DNA from: Pseudomonas baetica
Lineage (GTDB): Bacteria > Pseudomonadota > Gammaproteobacteria > Pseudomonadales > Pseudomonadaceae
Length of the DNA: 64,000 bases
Assembly (NCBI RefSeq): GCF_002813455.1
Contig: NZ_PHHE01000001.1
Span: forward strand, 620,001-684,000
Direction of reading: 5' to 3'
Shown here piece after piece: positions 48,668 to 58,247 of this stretch. The notes beneath the pieces were generated by a model. The model was not told where the DNA came from. It saw nothing but the letters and a program-made list of their open reading frames with translations, and did no database searches. How positions within the stretch are numbered: position 1 is the stretch's first letter; each line of letters starts with the position of its first letter. Made by a program: the position numbers and the translations under genes.

Positions 48668-49314
48668 CCGACAACGCATTTACCGAAGCCGAGCGCGCAG
48701 CGGTCTACAAAGCCATCGCCGAACGCCGCGACATGCGCCACTTCACCGGCGGCACCGTCGCGCCTGAACTGCTGCGCCGGCTGCTCGAAGCCGCGCATCA
48801 GGCGCCAAGCGTCGGTCTGATGCAGCCGTGGCGTTTCATCCGCATCAGTGATCGCGCCTTGCGCGGGCAGATTCAGAACCTCGTTGAAGAAGAACGCATC
48901 CGCACCGCCGAAGCCCTCGGCGAGCGCAGCGATGAGTTCATGAAACTCAAGGTCGAAGGCATCAACGACTGCGCTGAAGTATTGGTCGCCGCGTTGATGG
49001 ATGATCGCGAAAAACACATCTTCGGGCGTCGCACGCTACCGGAAATGGACATGGCTTCGCTGTCCTGTGCGATCCAGAACCTGTGGCTGGCGTCGCGTGC
49101 TGAAGGTCTGGGCATGGGGTGGGTCTCGCTGTTCGAGCCGCAGGCACTCGCCGACCTGTTGCAACTGCCGGCCGGGGCCAAGCCGCTGGCGGTTTTGTGC
49201 CTGGGGCCGGTCAAGGAATTCTATCCGGCGCCGATGCTGGTACTCGAAGGGTGGGCGCAGGCGCGGCCGCTCAATGAGTTGCTGTATGAAAATTATTGGG
49301 GAGTGAGTCAATGA
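48664..49314 (+). CDS. bluB: 5,6-dimethylbenzimidazole synthase
   Basis: A 216-residue flavin-destructase that makes the lower ligand of B12 from reduced FMN and oxygen. [42 protein letters not shown] is the N-terminal FMN-binding signature of BluB, and [28 protein letters not shown] the later conserved block. The ATG at 48664 overlaps the cobB stop (ATGA), and the region just upstream is REP sequence, so translation must rely on coupling or on the REP-borne GAAAGG. Confidence 0.95.
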   Translation: MTDNAFTEAERAAVYKAIAERRDMRHFTGGTVAPELLRRLLEAAHQAPSVGLMQPWRFIRISDRALRGQIQNLVEEERIRTAEALGERSDEFMKLKVEGINDCAEVLVAALMDDREKHIFGRRTLPEMDMASLSCAIQNLWLASRAEGLGMGWVSLFEPQALADLLQLPAGAKPLAVLCLGPVKEFYPAPMLVLEGWAQARPLNELLYENYWGVSQ

Positions 49315-50219
49315 GTGTGGCGTTGTTGAGTGTCGCCGCAGTGGCGCTGGATGCGCTGCTGGGTGAACCGAAACGCTGGCATCCGCTGGTGGCGTTCGGC
49401 AATTTTGCCGGGCGCATCGAGCAACGTTTCAACGCTGGCGGGCGCGGCTGGCGCAGTCATGGCGTCACCGCGTGGGTGATCGCGGTGCTGCCGCTGACGT
49501 TGCTTGCCACCGCGTTTTCCTGGGCGCCCTACGTGGGCTGGATCGTCGAGATTGTCGCGCTGTATTGCGCCCTCGGCATGCGCAGCCTCGGCGAACACGT
49601 CGAGCCGGTGGCCAAAGCGTTACGCGCTGATGATCTGGACGAAGCGCGCAAACGTGTCGGTTATCTGGTCAGCCGCCAGACCAGCGAACTCGACAGCACC
49701 GCCGTCGCCCGCGCGGCCACCGAATCGGTGCTGGAAAACGGCAGTGACGCGGTGTTCGCCGCGCTGTTCTGGTTTGTCGTGGCTGGCGCACCGGGCGTCG
49801 TTCTCTACCGTTTGAGCAACACCCTCGACGCGATGTGGGGTTATCGCAACGAACGCTTCGAGCGTTTCGGCTGGTGCGCGGCAAAAATCGACGACGTCCT
49901 CAACTACATTCCCGCACGCCTTGTGGCGTTGACCTACGCGCTGCTGGGAAAAACCCGGCTGGCCCTGAAGTGCTGGCGTACCCAGGCGCCGAAGTGGGAC
50001 AGCCCCAACGCCGGCCCGGTGATGGCGGCCGGTGCCGGTGCGCTGGGCGTGGAACTGGGCGGCCCGGCGATTTACCACGGCGAACTGCATGAGCGTCCGC
50101 AACTCGGCGAAGGCGTTCAGGCCGATGCCGATTCCATTGACCGTGGCTGGCAATTGGTTCAGCGCGGCGTATGGTTATGGCTGCTGATTCTCTGCGTGGG
50201 GGCTGAATTCTATGCTTGA
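49311..50219 (+). CDS. cbiB: Adenosylcobinamide-phosphate synthase CbiB
   Basis: A 302-residue membrane protein (CobD in the P. denitrificans naming) that links aminopropanol phosphate to adenosylcobyrate. Signature pieces are [19 protein letters not shown] at the start, [37 protein letters not shown], and [20 protein letters not shown]. Four to five membrane spans are predicted. The ATG at 49311 overlaps the bluB stop. Confidence 0.95.
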   Translation: MSVALLSVAAVALDALLGEPKRWHPLVAFGNFAGRIEQRFNAGGRGWRSHGVTAWVIAVLPLTLLATAFSWAPYVGWIVEIVALYCALGMRSLGEHVEPVAKALRADDLDEARKRVGYLVSRQTSELDSTAVARAATESVLENGSDAVFAALFWFVVAGAPGVVLYRLSNTLDAMWGYRNERFERFGWCAAKIDDVLNYIPARLVALTYALLGKTRLALKCWRTQAPKWDSPNAGPVMAAGAGALGVELGGPAIYHGELHERPQLGEGVQADADSIDRGWQLVQRGVWLWLLILCVGAEFYA

Positions 50220-51204
50220 GCACGGTGGCCGGCTGCGCAAGGCTGCACTCGATTACGGCATCGCCGAGGCGGACTGGCTGGACCTCTCCAGCGGCCTGGC
50301 GCCGTGGCCATTTGCGATCCCGGAAATTCCGCTGCGCGCCTGGGCGCGACTGCCGGAAACCGATGACGGTCTGGAGCAGGCAGCGTGTGATTACTACGGT
50401 GCATCGCAAGTGCTGCCGGTGGCCGGTTCGCAAATGGCAATCCAGTTGCTGCCGCGTTTGCGTCGGGCGGGCAAGGTTGGCGTGCTGTCGCCGTGTTACG
50501 CCGAGCACGCTGAAGCCTGGCGCCGCAGCGGCTATATCGTGCGCGAAGTGCTGGAGCAGGAAGTCGAGTTCTTTCTCGACAGCCTCGACGTGCTGGTGGT
50601 GGTCAATCCGAACAACCCGACCGGCCTGAGCCTGACCCCGGCGCGCCTGCTCGACTGGCATGCACGACTGGCCCAGCGCGGCGGCTGGCTGGTGGTTGAT
50701 GAAGCGTTCATGGACAACACGCCGCAACTGAGTCTGGCGGCGCATACCCATCAGGTTGGCCTGATTGTGTTGCGCTCGTTCGGCAAATTCTTCGGTCTGG
50801 CCGGGGTTCGATTGGGCTTTGTGCTGGCTGAGCGCAAGTTGCTCAGATTGCTCGCTGAACAGGTCGGGCCTTGGGTGGTGAGCGGGCCGACGCGGGTGCT
50901 CGGTCAGGCATGTCTGCAAGACTTCGAAGGCCAGGCGCGCCAGCGAATTCGCAGCGATGAAGCGAGCGCGCGGCTGGCGCTTTTGCTTGGGCGCTATGGC
51001 TTCAAACCCCAGGGCGGTTGCGCGCTGTTTCAGTGGCTGATCACCGAACACGCGCAAACGCTGCACCAATTCATGGCCCGACGCGGCATCCTCCTGCGCA
51101 TTTTCACCCACAACAGCAGTCTGCGTTTTGGCCTGCCCGCCAATGCCGCTGAAGAGTCCCGTCTCGAACAAGCGCTGCAAGCTTTCGCCAAGGAACCCCA
51201 ATGA
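50212..51204 (+). CDS. cobC: Threonine-phosphate decarboxylase
   Basis: A 330-residue PLP enzyme of the aminotransferase class I/II fold (CobC in P. denitrificans, CobD in Salmonella) that makes aminopropanol phosphate. [13 protein letters not shown] and [11 protein letters not shown] form the PLP pocket, and [16 protein letters not shown] contains the Schiff-base Lys. The N-terminal [26 protein letters not shown] is typical. It overlaps cbiB by 8 nt, fitting its role as supplier for CbiB, and overlaps cobQ by 4 nt. Confidence 0.94.
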   Translation: MLEHGGRLRKAALDYGIAEADWLDLSSGLAPWPFAIPEIPLRAWARLPETDDGLEQAACDYYGASQVLPVAGSQMAIQLLPRLRRAGKVGVLSPCYAEHAEAWRRSGYIVREVLEQEVEFFLDSLDVLVVVNPNNPTGLSLTPARLLDWHARLAQRGGWLVVDEAFMDNTPQLSLAAHTHQVGLIVLRSFGKFFGLAGVRLGFVLAERKLLRLLAEQVGPWVVSGPTRVLGQACLQDFEGQARQRIRSDEASARLALLLGRYGFKPQGGCALFQWLITEHAQTLHQFMARRGILLRIFTHNSSLRFGLPANAAEESRLEQALQAFAKEPQ

Positions 51205-52652
51205 CAACCCTGATGGTGCAAGGCACCACGTCCGACGCCGGGAAAAGCACGCTCGTAACGGCACTGTGTCGTTGGGCAACCCGGCAGGGCGTTGCCGTGG
51301 TGCCGTTCAAACCGCAGAACATGGCGCTCAACAGTGCCGTGACGGCTGACGGCGGCGAGATCGGCCGCGCGCAAGCGGTGCAGGCGCAAGCGGCGTTTCT
51401 TGAACCGCACACCGACATGAACCCGGTGCTGCTCAAGCCCAATAGCGATACCGGTGCGCAAGTGATCATCCATGGTCGCGCCGTCACCAGCATGAACGCC
51501 GTCGCCTATCACGACTACAAAGCCATCGCGATGAAAGCGGTGCTGGCCTCCCACGAACGGCTCAGCGCAGCGTATCCGCTGGTGATGGTCGAGGGCGCAG
51601 GCTCGCCAGCGGAGATCAATCTGCGTGCCGGCGACATCGCCAACATGGGCTTCGCCGAAGCGGTGGATTGCCCGGTGCTGTTGATTGCCGACATCAATCG
51701 CGGCGGCGTTTTCGCCCACTTGGTCGGCACGCTGGAGTTGCTGTCGCCGAGCGAGCAGGCGCGGGTCAAAGGCTTCATCATCAACCGTTTTCGCGGCGAC
51801 ATCGCCTTGCTGCAACCGGGCCTCGACTGGCTGGAACAGCGCACCGGCAAGCCGGTGGTCGGCGTGTTGCCATACGTCATGGATTTGCACCTAGAGGCTG
51901 AGGACGGCATTGATCAGCGTCAGGCCGACAAGGCCGAGCAAGTGCTGAAAGTGGTGGTGCCGGTGCTGCCGCGCATCAGCAACCACACCGATTTCGATCC
52001 GCTGCGTCTGCATCCGCAGGTCGATCTGCAATTTGTCGGCCCGGGGCAGGTGATTCCTGCGGCTGACCTGATCATTTTGCCCGGCTCGAAGAGCGTGCGC
52101 AGTGACTTGGCCTATCTGCGCGCCAATGGCTGGGACACAGCCATCAGTCGTCATCTGCGTTACGGCGGAAAGTTGCTGGGGATTTGCGGCGGTCTGCAAA
52201 TGCTTGGTGAGCAGGTGCACGATCCACTGGGTCTGGAAGGCGCACCGGGTTCCAGCGCCGGGCTGGGGTTGCTGGCGTTTACAACGCAGCTCGAAGCCGA
52301 AAAGCAATTACGCAACGTGCGTGGACGTCTGGCGCTGGAAGATGCTGAAGTCAGCGGCTATGAAATTCATGCCGGGGTGACCACCGGGCCGGCGCTCGAG
52401 AATGCGGCAGTGCATCTGGATGACGGTCGTTGCGACGGTGCGCAGAGTGTTGACGGGCAAGTGTTCGGCACCTATCTGCACGGCCTGTTCGAATCGCCGG
52501 CGGCCAGCGCGGCGCTGCTGCGCTGGGCCGGGTTGAGTGATGTGCAGGAGGTGGATTACCACGGCTTGCGCGAGCGCGATATCGAGCGCTTGGCGGATCT
52601 GGTGGAGAAGCATCTCGATACTGATTTGTTGCGTCGGCTCTGTGGGATTTGA
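51201..52652 (+). CDS. cobQ: Cobyric acid synthase
   Basis: A 483-residue glutamine-dependent amidase that amidates the b, d, e and g side chains of adenosylcobyrinate diamide. [17 protein letters not shown] (10-26) is the ATP site, [23 protein letters not shown] the family block, and [11 protein letters not shown] in the second half holds the glutaminase Cys, with the later His in TYLHGLFES. Length and order match the family. It is the last gene of the first, fully overlapping half of the cob operon. Confidence 0.96.
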   Translation: MTTLMVQGTTSDAGKSTLVTALCRWATRQGVAVVPFKPQNMALNSAVTADGGEIGRAQAVQAQAAFLEPHTDMNPVLLKPNSDTGAQVIIHGRAVTSMNAVAYHDYKAIAMKAVLASHERLSAAYPLVMVEGAGSPAEINLRAGDIANMGFAEAVDCPVLLIADINRGGVFAHLVGTLELLSPSEQARVKGFIINRFRGDIALLQPGLDWLEQRTGKPVVGVLPYVMDLHLEAEDGIDQRQADKAEQVLKVVVPVLPRISNHTDFDPLRLHPQVDLQFVGPGQVIPAADLIILPGSKSVRSDLAYLRANGWDTAISRHLRYGGKLLGICGGLQMLGEQVHDPLGLEGAPGSSAGLGLLAFTTQLEAEKQLRNVRGRLALEDAEVSGYEIHAGVTTGPALENAAVHLDDGRCDGAQSVDGQVFGTYLHGLFESPAASAALLRWAGLSDVQEVDYHGLRERDIERLADLVEKHLDTDLLRRLCGI

Positions 52653-52671
52653 GTTGCCTGTGCTGGCCTCA

Positions 52672-52736
52672 TCGCGAGCAGGCTCGCTCCCACATGAGAA
52701 CGCATTCCAGGGTGGGAGCGAGCCTGCTCGCGAAGG
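52672..52736. repeat. REP doublet between cobQ and cobU
   Basis: Inverted units at 52672-52694 and 52711-52736. This 121-nt spacer is the only sizeable gap inside the cob operon and could protect the upstream mRNA or attenuate the downstream half. Confidence 0.9.
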
Positions 52737-52773
52737 GGCCGCCCGCTTCAACACATAACTTTCAGGATGTCCC

Positions 52774-53295
52774 ATGCTCCAACTGATCCTCGGCGGCGCC
52801 CGCTCCGGCAAAAGTCGTCTGGCGGAAAAGCTCGCCAGCGACAGCACTCTGGCGGTCACCTACATCGCCACCAGCCAACCGCTGGACGGCGAGATGAACG
52901 CGCGCGTCGCCCATCACCGCGCCCGTCGTCCCGCCGAATGGGCGCTGATTGAAGAGCCACTGGAACTGGCCCGCGTCCTGCGTGAAAACGCCAGTGCCGA
53001 ACGCTGCCTGCTGGTCGATTGCCTGACCCTGTGGCTGACCAATCTGCTGATGCTCGATGACGCCGAGCGTCTCGGCGCCGAACGCGAAGCACTGCTCGAC
53101 TGCCTGGCGTCACTGCCGGGGGAAATCATTTTTGTCAGCAACGAGACCGGAATGGGTGTCGTGCCGCTGGGCGAATTGACTCGCCGCTATGTCGATGAAG
53201 CCGGTTGGCTGCATCAAGCTCTGGCTGAGCGCTGTCAGCGTGTTGTCCTGACTGTCGCCGGCCTGCCCCTGACTCTGAAAGGACCTGCGTTATGA
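52774..53295 (+). CDS. cobU: Adenosylcobinamide kinase / adenosylcobinamide-phosphate guanylyltransferase
   Basis: A 173-residue bifunctional enzyme (CobP in P. denitrificans). [18 protein letters not shown] (3-20) is the P-loop; [25 protein letters not shown] contains the guanylylated His region; [14 protein letters not shown] and [32 protein letters not shown] complete the family pattern. It overlaps cobT by 4 nt. It activates the corrin for nucleotide-loop assembly. Confidence 0.96.
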   Translation: MLQLILGGARSGKSRLAEKLASDSTLAVTYIATSQPLDGEMNARVAHHRARRPAEWALIEEPLELARVLRENASAERCLLVDCLTLWLTNLLMLDDAERLGAEREALLDCLASLPGEIIFVSNETGMGVVPLGELTRRYVDEAGWLHQALAERCQRVVLTVAGLPLTLKGPAL

Positions 53296-54347
53296 CCCAA
53301 ACCTGGTGGCTGAACCCGTGCAAACCGGTGCACGCCGATATCGTCGAACAAGCAGCGGCGCGGCAACAGCAATTGACCAAACCGGCTGGTTCGCTCGGGC
53401 AGCTGGAGTCGGTGGCGGTGCTACTGGCCGGTCTGCAAGGGCAGGTGAAACCGACGCTCGAGCAGGTCTGGATTGCGATCTTTGCCGGTGATCATGGTGT
53501 GGTCGCCGAAGGCGTATCGGCCTATCCACAGGAAGTTACCGGGCAGATGTTGCTCAACTTCGTCAGCGGCGGTGCGGCGATCAGCGTGTTGGCGCGTCAG
53601 CTCGGTGCGCAACTGGAAGTGGTGGATCTGGGCACGGTGACGCCATCGCTGGACCTGCCGGGCGTGCGTCACCTGAACATCGGCCCGGGCACGGCGAATT
53701 TTGCTCAGGGTTCGGCGATGACCCAGGCCCAGGGTGAACTCGCATTGCAGGCCGGTCGCGACAGCGTGTTGCGAGCTAAAGCCGCAGGCGCGCAGTTGTT
53801 CATCGGCGGCGAAATGGGCATCGGCAACACCACGGCGGCCAGTGCGCTGGCCTGTGCCTTGCTCGATTGCCCGGTGGCGCACCTGACCGGCCCCGGCACT
53901 GGCTTGAATGCCGAAGGTGTCAGCCATAAAGCGCAAGTGATCGAGCGCGCATTGACCTTGCATGCTGCGCAACGGGGTGACGCGTTGCAGACGCTGTTCA
54001 ACCTCGGCGGTTTCGAGATTGCGGCGCTTGTTGGCGCATATCTGGCCGCTGCACAGGAGGGCGTCGCAGTGCTGGTTGACGGCTTTATCTGCACGGTCGC
54101 CGCGCTGGTGGCGGTGCGCTTGAATCCGGCCTGCCGTGAATGGCTGCTGTTCGGTCACCGGGGCGCAGAGCCGGGGCATCGGCATGTGCTGGAAACCCTG
54201 AGCGCTGAACCCTTGCTGGAACTCGGCCTGCGTCTGGGCGAGGGCAGTGGTGCGGCGTTGGCGGTGCCATTGCTGCGTCTGGCCTGTGATCTGCACGGGC
54301 AGATGGCGACGTTCGCCGAAGCGGCGGTGGCGGATCGTCCGGCATGA
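53292..54347 (+). CDS. cobT: Nicotinate-nucleotide-dimethylbenzimidazole phosphoribosyltransferase
   Basis: A 351-residue enzyme (CobU in P. denitrificans) that makes alpha-ribazole phosphate. [26 protein letters not shown] at the N-terminus, [54 protein letters not shown], and [16 protein letters not shown] with the catalytic Glu are all in place. It uses the dimethylbenzimidazole provided by BluB. Both ends overlap its neighbours by 4 nt. Confidence 0.96.
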   Translation: MTQTWWLNPCKPVHADIVEQAAARQQQLTKPAGSLGQLESVAVLLAGLQGQVKPTLEQVWIAIFAGDHGVVAEGVSAYPQEVTGQMLLNFVSGGAAISVLARQLGAQLEVVDLGTVTPSLDLPGVRHLNIGPGTANFAQGSAMTQAQGELALQAGRDSVLRAKAAGAQLFIGGEMGIGNTTAASALACALLDCPVAHLTGPGTGLNAEGVSHKAQVIERALTLHAAQRGDALQTLFNLGGFEIAALVGAYLAAAQEGVAVLVDGFICTVAALVAVRLNPACREWLLFGHRGAEPGHRHVLETLSAEPLLELGLRLGEGSGAALAVPLLRLACDLHGQMATFAEAAVADRPA

Positions 54348-54919
54348 CCTTGCGTCTGGATCTGCTACGCCACGGTGAAACTGAACTGGGCGGCGGTTTG
54401 CGCGGCAGTCTCGACGATGCGCTCACTGAGAAAGGCTGGGCGCAGATGCGCGAAGCCGTGATCGCGGGCGGGCCGTGGGATCGTTTGGTCAGTTCGCCAT
54501 TGCAGCGTTGCGCGCGGTTTGCCGCTGAGTTGGGCGAGCAATTGAATTTGCCGGTGCAACTGGACAAGGCTCTGCAAGAGTTGCACTTCGGCGCATGGGA
54601 AGGGCAGAGCGCTGCGGCGTTGATGGAAACCGACGCCGCGGCGTTGGGGTTGTTCTGGGCTGATCCCTATTCGTTCACACCGCCGCAGGGTGAACCGGTG
54701 GGCGATTTTTCCGCCCGGGTATTGGCGGCGGTCGCGCGATTGCACGCGGCGTATGCCGGTGAGCGGGTGTTGCTGATCAGCCATGGCGGTGTGATGCGCT
54801 TGTTGTTGGCGCAGGCGCGGGGTTTGCCGCGTGAGCAATTGCTCAATGTCGAAGTCGCTCACGGTTCGTTGTTTTCGCTGACAGTCGAAGCCGACGGCTC
54901 GCTCAAGGAAGATCACTGA
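54344..54919 (+). CDS. Alpha-ribazole phosphatase family histidine phosphatase
   Basis: A 191-residue phosphoglycerate-mutase-like phosphatase. [12 protein letters not shown] (8-19) has the RHG catalytic motif, [16 protein letters not shown] the second Arg, [11 protein letters not shown] the Glu region and [14 protein letters not shown] the second His. Placed between cobT and cobS, it most likely removes the phosphate from alpha-ribazole 5'-phosphate or from the final phosphate ester (the Salmonella CobC step). It overlaps cobT by 4 nt and ends 1 nt before cobS. Confidence 0.9.
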   Translation: MTLRLDLLRHGETELGGGLRGSLDDALTEKGWAQMREAVIAGGPWDRLVSSPLQRCARFAAELGEQLNLPVQLDKALQELHFGAWEGQSAAALMETDAAALGLFWADPYSFTPPQGEPVGDFSARVLAAVARLHAAYAGERVLLISHGGVMRLLLAQARGLPREQLLNVEVAHGSLFSLTVEADGSLKEDH

Positions 54920-54920
54920 C

Positions 54921-55652
54921 ATGTTGCCGCTGTGGATCGCCCTGCAATTTCTCAGCAGTCTGCCGATTCGTCTGCCGGGGATGCCGGAGCCTGAACAGCT
55001 TGGGCGTTCGCTGCTGTTTTATCCGCTGGTGGGGTTGCTGTTTGGCCTGATCCTGTGGGCGCTGAATCTTGTCCTGGCCGGTGCGCCGTTGCTCCTGCAC
55101 GCAGCGTTATTGCTGACAGTATGGGTGTTGCTCAGCGGCGCGTTGCACCTTGATGGGCTGGCCGACAGTGCCGATGCCTGGCTCGGCGGGTTCGGTGATC
55201 GCGAGCGCACGCTGACCATCATGAAAGATCCGCGCAGCGGGCCGATTGCCGTGGTCACGCTGGTGCTGGTGTTGCTGCTCAAGTTTGCGGCGCTGCTGGC
55301 ATTGATCGAACAGCAGCAGACGATGGCGTTGATCATCGTGCCGCTGCTGGGGCGGGCGGCGCTGCTCGGGTTGTTTCTGACCACACCGTATGTGCGGGCG
55401 GGAGGTTTGGGGCAGGCGTTGGCTGATCATTTGCCGCGCAGGGCAGGGTGGTGGGCTCTTGCAGTTAGCGCTTTGGCTTGTGTGGTGATCGCCGGGTTCA
55501 AGGCAATCATTGCGCTGCTGGTCGCTGTCGGTGTGTTTGTCTGGTTGCGGCATTTGATGATGCGGCGGTTGGCTGGGACGACCGGGGATACCGCGGGGGC
55601 GTTGCTGGAGTTGCTGGAGATGGTGGTGTTGGTAGGATTAGCGTTGGTCTGA
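54921..55652 (+). CDS. cobS: Adenosylcobinamide-GDP ribazoletransferase
   Basis: A 243-residue membrane enzyme (CobV) that joins alpha-ribazole to adenosylcobinamide-GDP, completing B12. FLSSLPIRLPG at the N-terminus, GALHLDGLADSADAWLGGFGDRERTLTIMKDPRSGPIAVV (the Asp-rich active site) and about six membrane spans identify it. It is the last gene of the operon, and a REP doublet follows about 30 nt later. No U-tract terminator is visible. Confidence 0.95.
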   Translation: MLPLWIALQFLSSLPIRLPGMPEPEQLGRSLLFYPLVGLLFGLILWALNLVLAGAPLLLHAALLLTVWVLLSGALHLDGLADSADAWLGGFGDRERTLTIMKDPRSGPIAVVTLVLVLLLKFAALLALIEQQQTMALIIVPLLGRAALLGLFLTTPYVRAGGLGQALADHLPRRAGWWALAVSALACVVIAGFKAIIALLVAVGVFVWLRHLMMRRLAGTTGDTAGALLELLEMVVLVGLALV

Positions 55653-55680
55653 TAGATATTTGCAGAATATTCTGGCTTCT

Positions 55681-55744
55681 TCGCGAGCAGGCTCGCTCCC
55701 ACATGGGAATGCGGTCAATTGTGGGAGCGAGCCTGCTCGCGAAA
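55681..55744. repeat. REP doublet after cobS
   Basis: Inverted units at 55681-55703 and 55720-55744 close the cob operon. Confidence 0.9.
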
Positions 55745-55789
55745 GCGATGTCTGAGGCGCAAGAATGTCACTGAAAAAACCCATGTAAC

Positions 55790-55821
55790 TTGATTTAACA
55801 CAGTCGCGGGTATATACACGC
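55790..55821 (+). promoter_or_regulatory. Promoter of marR with overlapping operator
   Basis: TTGATT (55790-55795), 17 bp, TATACA (55813-55818). The -10 box lies inside GCGGGTATATACACGC (55806-55821), an imperfect copy of the palindrome found again at 56251. With a usual 6-7 nt spacing, transcription would begin at the A of the marR start codon (55825). Confidence 0.65.
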
Positions 55822-55824
55822 ATC

Positions 55825-56229
55825 ATGCTTCCTTCTCAGTGTTTGTGCACCAACCTGCGTCGCGCCGCGCGTGGCGTCAGCAGGCATTACGACGGCGCTC
55901 TCGATGGCTTCGGGATCAACGTTGCCCAGTATTCCTTGCTGTGCAATCTGCAGCGTCTGGATCAACCGAGCATCTCTGAACTCGCCGAGGCCATGGGTCT
56001 GGATCGCAGCACGCTCGGGCGTAATGTGCGCGTGCTCGAAGGCGAAGGGCTGGTGGCGCTGGCCGAGGGCGAAGACATGCGCAACCGCATCGTCAGGCTG
56101 ACCGAGATCGGTGCTCAGCGTCTTGCAGCAGCCTTGCCAGCGTGGGAAGCGGCGCAGCAGCGGTTGATCGACCGCTTGGGTGCCGAGAAGCGCGAAACCT
56201 TGCTCAAACTGCTGGACGAACTGGCTTGA
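55825..56229 (+). CDS. MarR family transcriptional regulator
   Basis: A 134-residue winged-helix protein. CLCTNLRRAARGVSRHYDGALDGFGINVAQYSLLCNLQ is the dimerisation helix and start of the DNA-binding domain, ISELAEAMGLDRSTLGRNVRVLEGEGLVAL the recognition helix, and EDMRNRIVRLTEIG the wing. No Shine-Dalgarno stands before the ATG, which fits a leaderless mRNA (see promoter). It sits between two near-identical palindromes and directly before an MFS gene, so it probably represses itself and the pump until a ligand binds. Two Cys near the N-terminus (CLC) could sense oxidation. Confidence 0.9.
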   Translation: MLPSQCLCTNLRRAARGVSRHYDGALDGFGINVAQYSLLCNLQRLDQPSISELAEAMGLDRSTLGRNVRVLEGEGLVALAEGEDMRNRIVRLTEIGAQRLAAALPAWEAAQQRLIDRLGAEKRETLLKLLDELA

Positions 56230-56250
56230 TGCCGGTTTGTTGGGGCTCAA

Positions 56251-56266
56251 GCGGGTATATACCCGC
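56251..56266 (+). promoter_or_regulatory. Perfect 16-bp palindromic operator
   Basis: GCGGGTATATACCCGC lies 16 bp before the MFS start codon and matches the site at 55806-55821 at 15 of 16 positions. The spacing and repetition mark it as the MarR binding site. Confidence 0.8.
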
Positions 56267-56281
56267 GACCGGAGAATAACA

Positions 56282-57490
56282 ATGACATCGATGTGGCGTA
56301 CGTGCGGTTGGGTGTTGCTGGGAAGTGCGCTGATCCTGGCGTTGTCATTGGGCGTGCGCCACGGCTTCGGCCTGTTTCTGTCGCCCATGAGCGCGCAGTT
56401 CGGCTGGGGGCGTGAAGTGTTCGCCTTCGCCATCGCCTTGCAGAACCTGATCTGGGGCCTGGCCCAGCCATTTACTGGCGCGCTGGCCGACCGTTTCGGC
56501 GCGGCGAAAGTGGTGCTGGTCGGGGGCGTGCTCTACGCCGTGGGCCTGGTGTGCATGGGGCTGTCCGATTCGGCGGTGACGTTGTCGCTCAGTGCTGGTT
56601 TGCTGATCGGTATCGGTTTGTCTGGCACTTCGTTCTCGGTGATTCTTGGTGTGGTCGGCCGTGCCGTACCGCCGGAAAAACGCAGCATGGGCATGGGCAT
56701 TGCCAGCGCCGCCGGTTCTTTCGGCCAGTTCGCCATGTTGCCGGGCACGCTGGGGCTGATCGGCTGGCTCGGCTGGTCCGCCGCGCTGCTGGTGTTGGGT
56801 TTGTTGGTGGCGCTGATCGTGCCGCTGGTGAGCATGCTCAAGGACAAGCCGCTGCCGGTGCTCGGCCATGAGCAGACATTGTCTGAGGCCCTGCGCGAAG
56901 CCTGTTCGCACTCAGGTTTCTGGCTGCTGGCGTTCGGTTTTTTTGTCTGCGGTTTTCAAGTCGTGTTCATCGGCGTGCATCTGCCGGCCTATCTGGTCGA
57001 TCAACATCTGCCGGCCACGGTCGGCACCACGGTGCTGGCGCTGATCGGCCTGTTCAACATCTTCGGCACCTACACCGCTGGATGGCTGGGTGGACGCATG
57101 TCCAAACCACGTCTGCTGACGGCGCTGTATCTGATGCGGGCGGTGGTGATCGTGCTGTTCCTGTGGCTGCCGGTAACGACGACAACCGCATATCTGTTCG
57201 GCATGGCCATGGGCTTTTTGTGGTTGTCGACGGTGCCGTTGACCAACGGCACGGTGGCGACCTTGTTTGGCGTGCGCAATCTGTCCATGCTCGGCGGTAT
57301 CGTGTTCCTGTTTCATCAGCTTGGCTCGTTCCTCGGCGGCTGGCTGGGCGGGGTGGTGTATGACCGTACCGGGAGTTATGACTTGGTCTGGCAAGTGGCG
57401 ATTCTTCTGAGCCTTTTGGCCGCTGCGTTGAACTGGCCGGTGCGCGAGCGTCCGGTCGCGCGTCTGCAAGCCGCTGCGAGCGCCGCATGA
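56282..57490 (+). CDS. MFS transporter controlled by the adjacent MarR regulator
   Basis: A 402-residue protein with 12 predicted spans. FGLFLSPMSAQFGWGREVFAFAIALQNLIWGLAQPFTGALADRFGAAKV carries the MFS motif A (GALADRFGAAKV) and resembles the oxalate/formate antiporter-like or MhpT-like branches. GGAG is 8 nt before the ATG at 56282. Position behind MarR suggests export of a toxic or signalling compound, but import cannot be excluded. Its stop overlaps a 40-residue ORF by 4 nt. Confidence 0.9.
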   Translation: MTSMWRTCGWVLLGSALILALSLGVRHGFGLFLSPMSAQFGWGREVFAFAIALQNLIWGLAQPFTGALADRFGAAKVVLVGGVLYAVGLVCMGLSDSAVTLSLSAGLLIGIGLSGTSFSVILGVVGRAVPPEKRSMGMGIASAAGSFGQFAMLPGTLGLIGWLGWSAALLVLGLLVALIVPLVSMLKDKPLPVLGHEQTLSEALREACSHSGFWLLAFGFFVCGFQVVFIGVHLPAYLVDQHLPATVGTTVLALIGLFNIFGTYTAGWLGGRMSKPRLLTALYLMRAVVIVLFLWLPVTTTTAYLFGMAMGFLWLSTVPLTNGTVATLFGVRNLSMLGGIVFLFHQLGSFLGGWLGGVVYDRTGSYDLVWQVAILLSLLAAALNWPVRERPVARLQAAASAA

Positions 57491-57609
57491 GTCGGCTCTG
57501 GCCGCGTATCGTCATTGCCGCACTCGGCGCCGCTTTGCTGGCGTTGGTGTGGTGGGGATGGCATCAGGGCGGTCTGGCGCTGATGCAGTTGGGCATGAGC
57601 ATTTGCTAG
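57487..57609 (+). CDS. Small single-span membrane protein (40 residues)
   Basis: A short ORF, MSRLWPRIVIAALGAALLAL and 20 more residues ending GLALMQLGMSIC. It starts in the ATGA overlap with the MFS stop. It has a basic N-terminus, one hydrophobic helix (about 8-25) with two Trp at its end, and a second short hydrophobic piece. This is the pattern of a small accessory peptide of a transporter. It is too short for routine gene calling. Coding is supported by the overlap, the compact topology and the high third-position G+C. Confidence 0.65.
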   Translation: MSRLWPRIVIAALGAALLALVWWGWHQGGLALMQLGMSIC

Positions 57610-57663
57610 AACGTGGCGTGACGAGTAACGTCGAACTCTGACGACTGCTCAAGGATGTTCGAC

Positions 57664-58224
57664 ATGCTGATGCGCTGGTGTGCTGTTCCCGCGTTGCTGA
57701 TGGCGTTGACCGGTTTGGCTCAAGCGGCTGACTGTCCCGAATTGCTGCAAGGCTCGCTGCCCAAGTTGCGGGCCAAGGAATCCATCGATCTGTGCCAGCA
57801 ATACGCTGACAAACCATTGGTGGTGGTCAATACCGCGAGTTTCTGTGGTTTTGCCCCGCAGTTCGAAGGCCTTGAGGCACTGCATAAGCGCTTTGAGTCG
57901 CAAGGGCTGCAAATGCTCGGTGTGCCGTCCAACGACTTCAAACAGGAATCCAAAGACAGCGCCGAGACCGCCAAGGTCTGTTACGCCAACTACGGCGTGA
58001 CGTTCACGATGACCGAACCGCAGAAGGTGCGTGGTGATGACGCCACGCATATGTTCCAGGTGTTGGCTGCACAGAGCAGTGCGCCGAAGTGGAATTTCTA
58101 CAAGTACGTGATTGATCGCCAGGGCAATGTCATCGCCAATTTTTCCAGCCTGACCAAGCCCGATGATCCTGAATTCATCGCCGCGATCGAAAAGGCTATC
58201 GCTTCAAAACCCCTGAAGCCCTGA
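57664..58224 (+). CDS. Periplasmic glutathione peroxidase family protein
   Basis: A 186-residue thiol peroxidase with a signal peptide ending [30 protein letters not shown] holds the peroxidatic Cys61 in the family motif; [12 protein letters not shown] replaces the usual NQFGxQEPG; and the [20 protein letters not shown] segment contains the conserved Trp-Asn-Phe. The replaced NQFGxQ loop marks an atypical subgroup. AAGGA sits 8 nt before the ATG at 57664. The next gene is an insertion sequence, so the gene ends at the edge of a mobile region. Confidence 0.88.
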   Translation: MLMRWCAVPALLMALTGLAQAADCPELLQGSLPKLRAKESIDLCQQYADKPLVVVNTASFCGFAPQFEGLEALHKRFESQGLQMLGVPSNDFKQESKDSAETAKVCYANYGVTFTMTEPQKVRGDDATHMFQVLAAQSSAPKWNFYKYVIDRQGNVIANFSSLTKPDDPEFIAAIEKAIASKPLKP

Positions 58225-58247
58225 CCCCGGATAACCCCTGTAATTGG

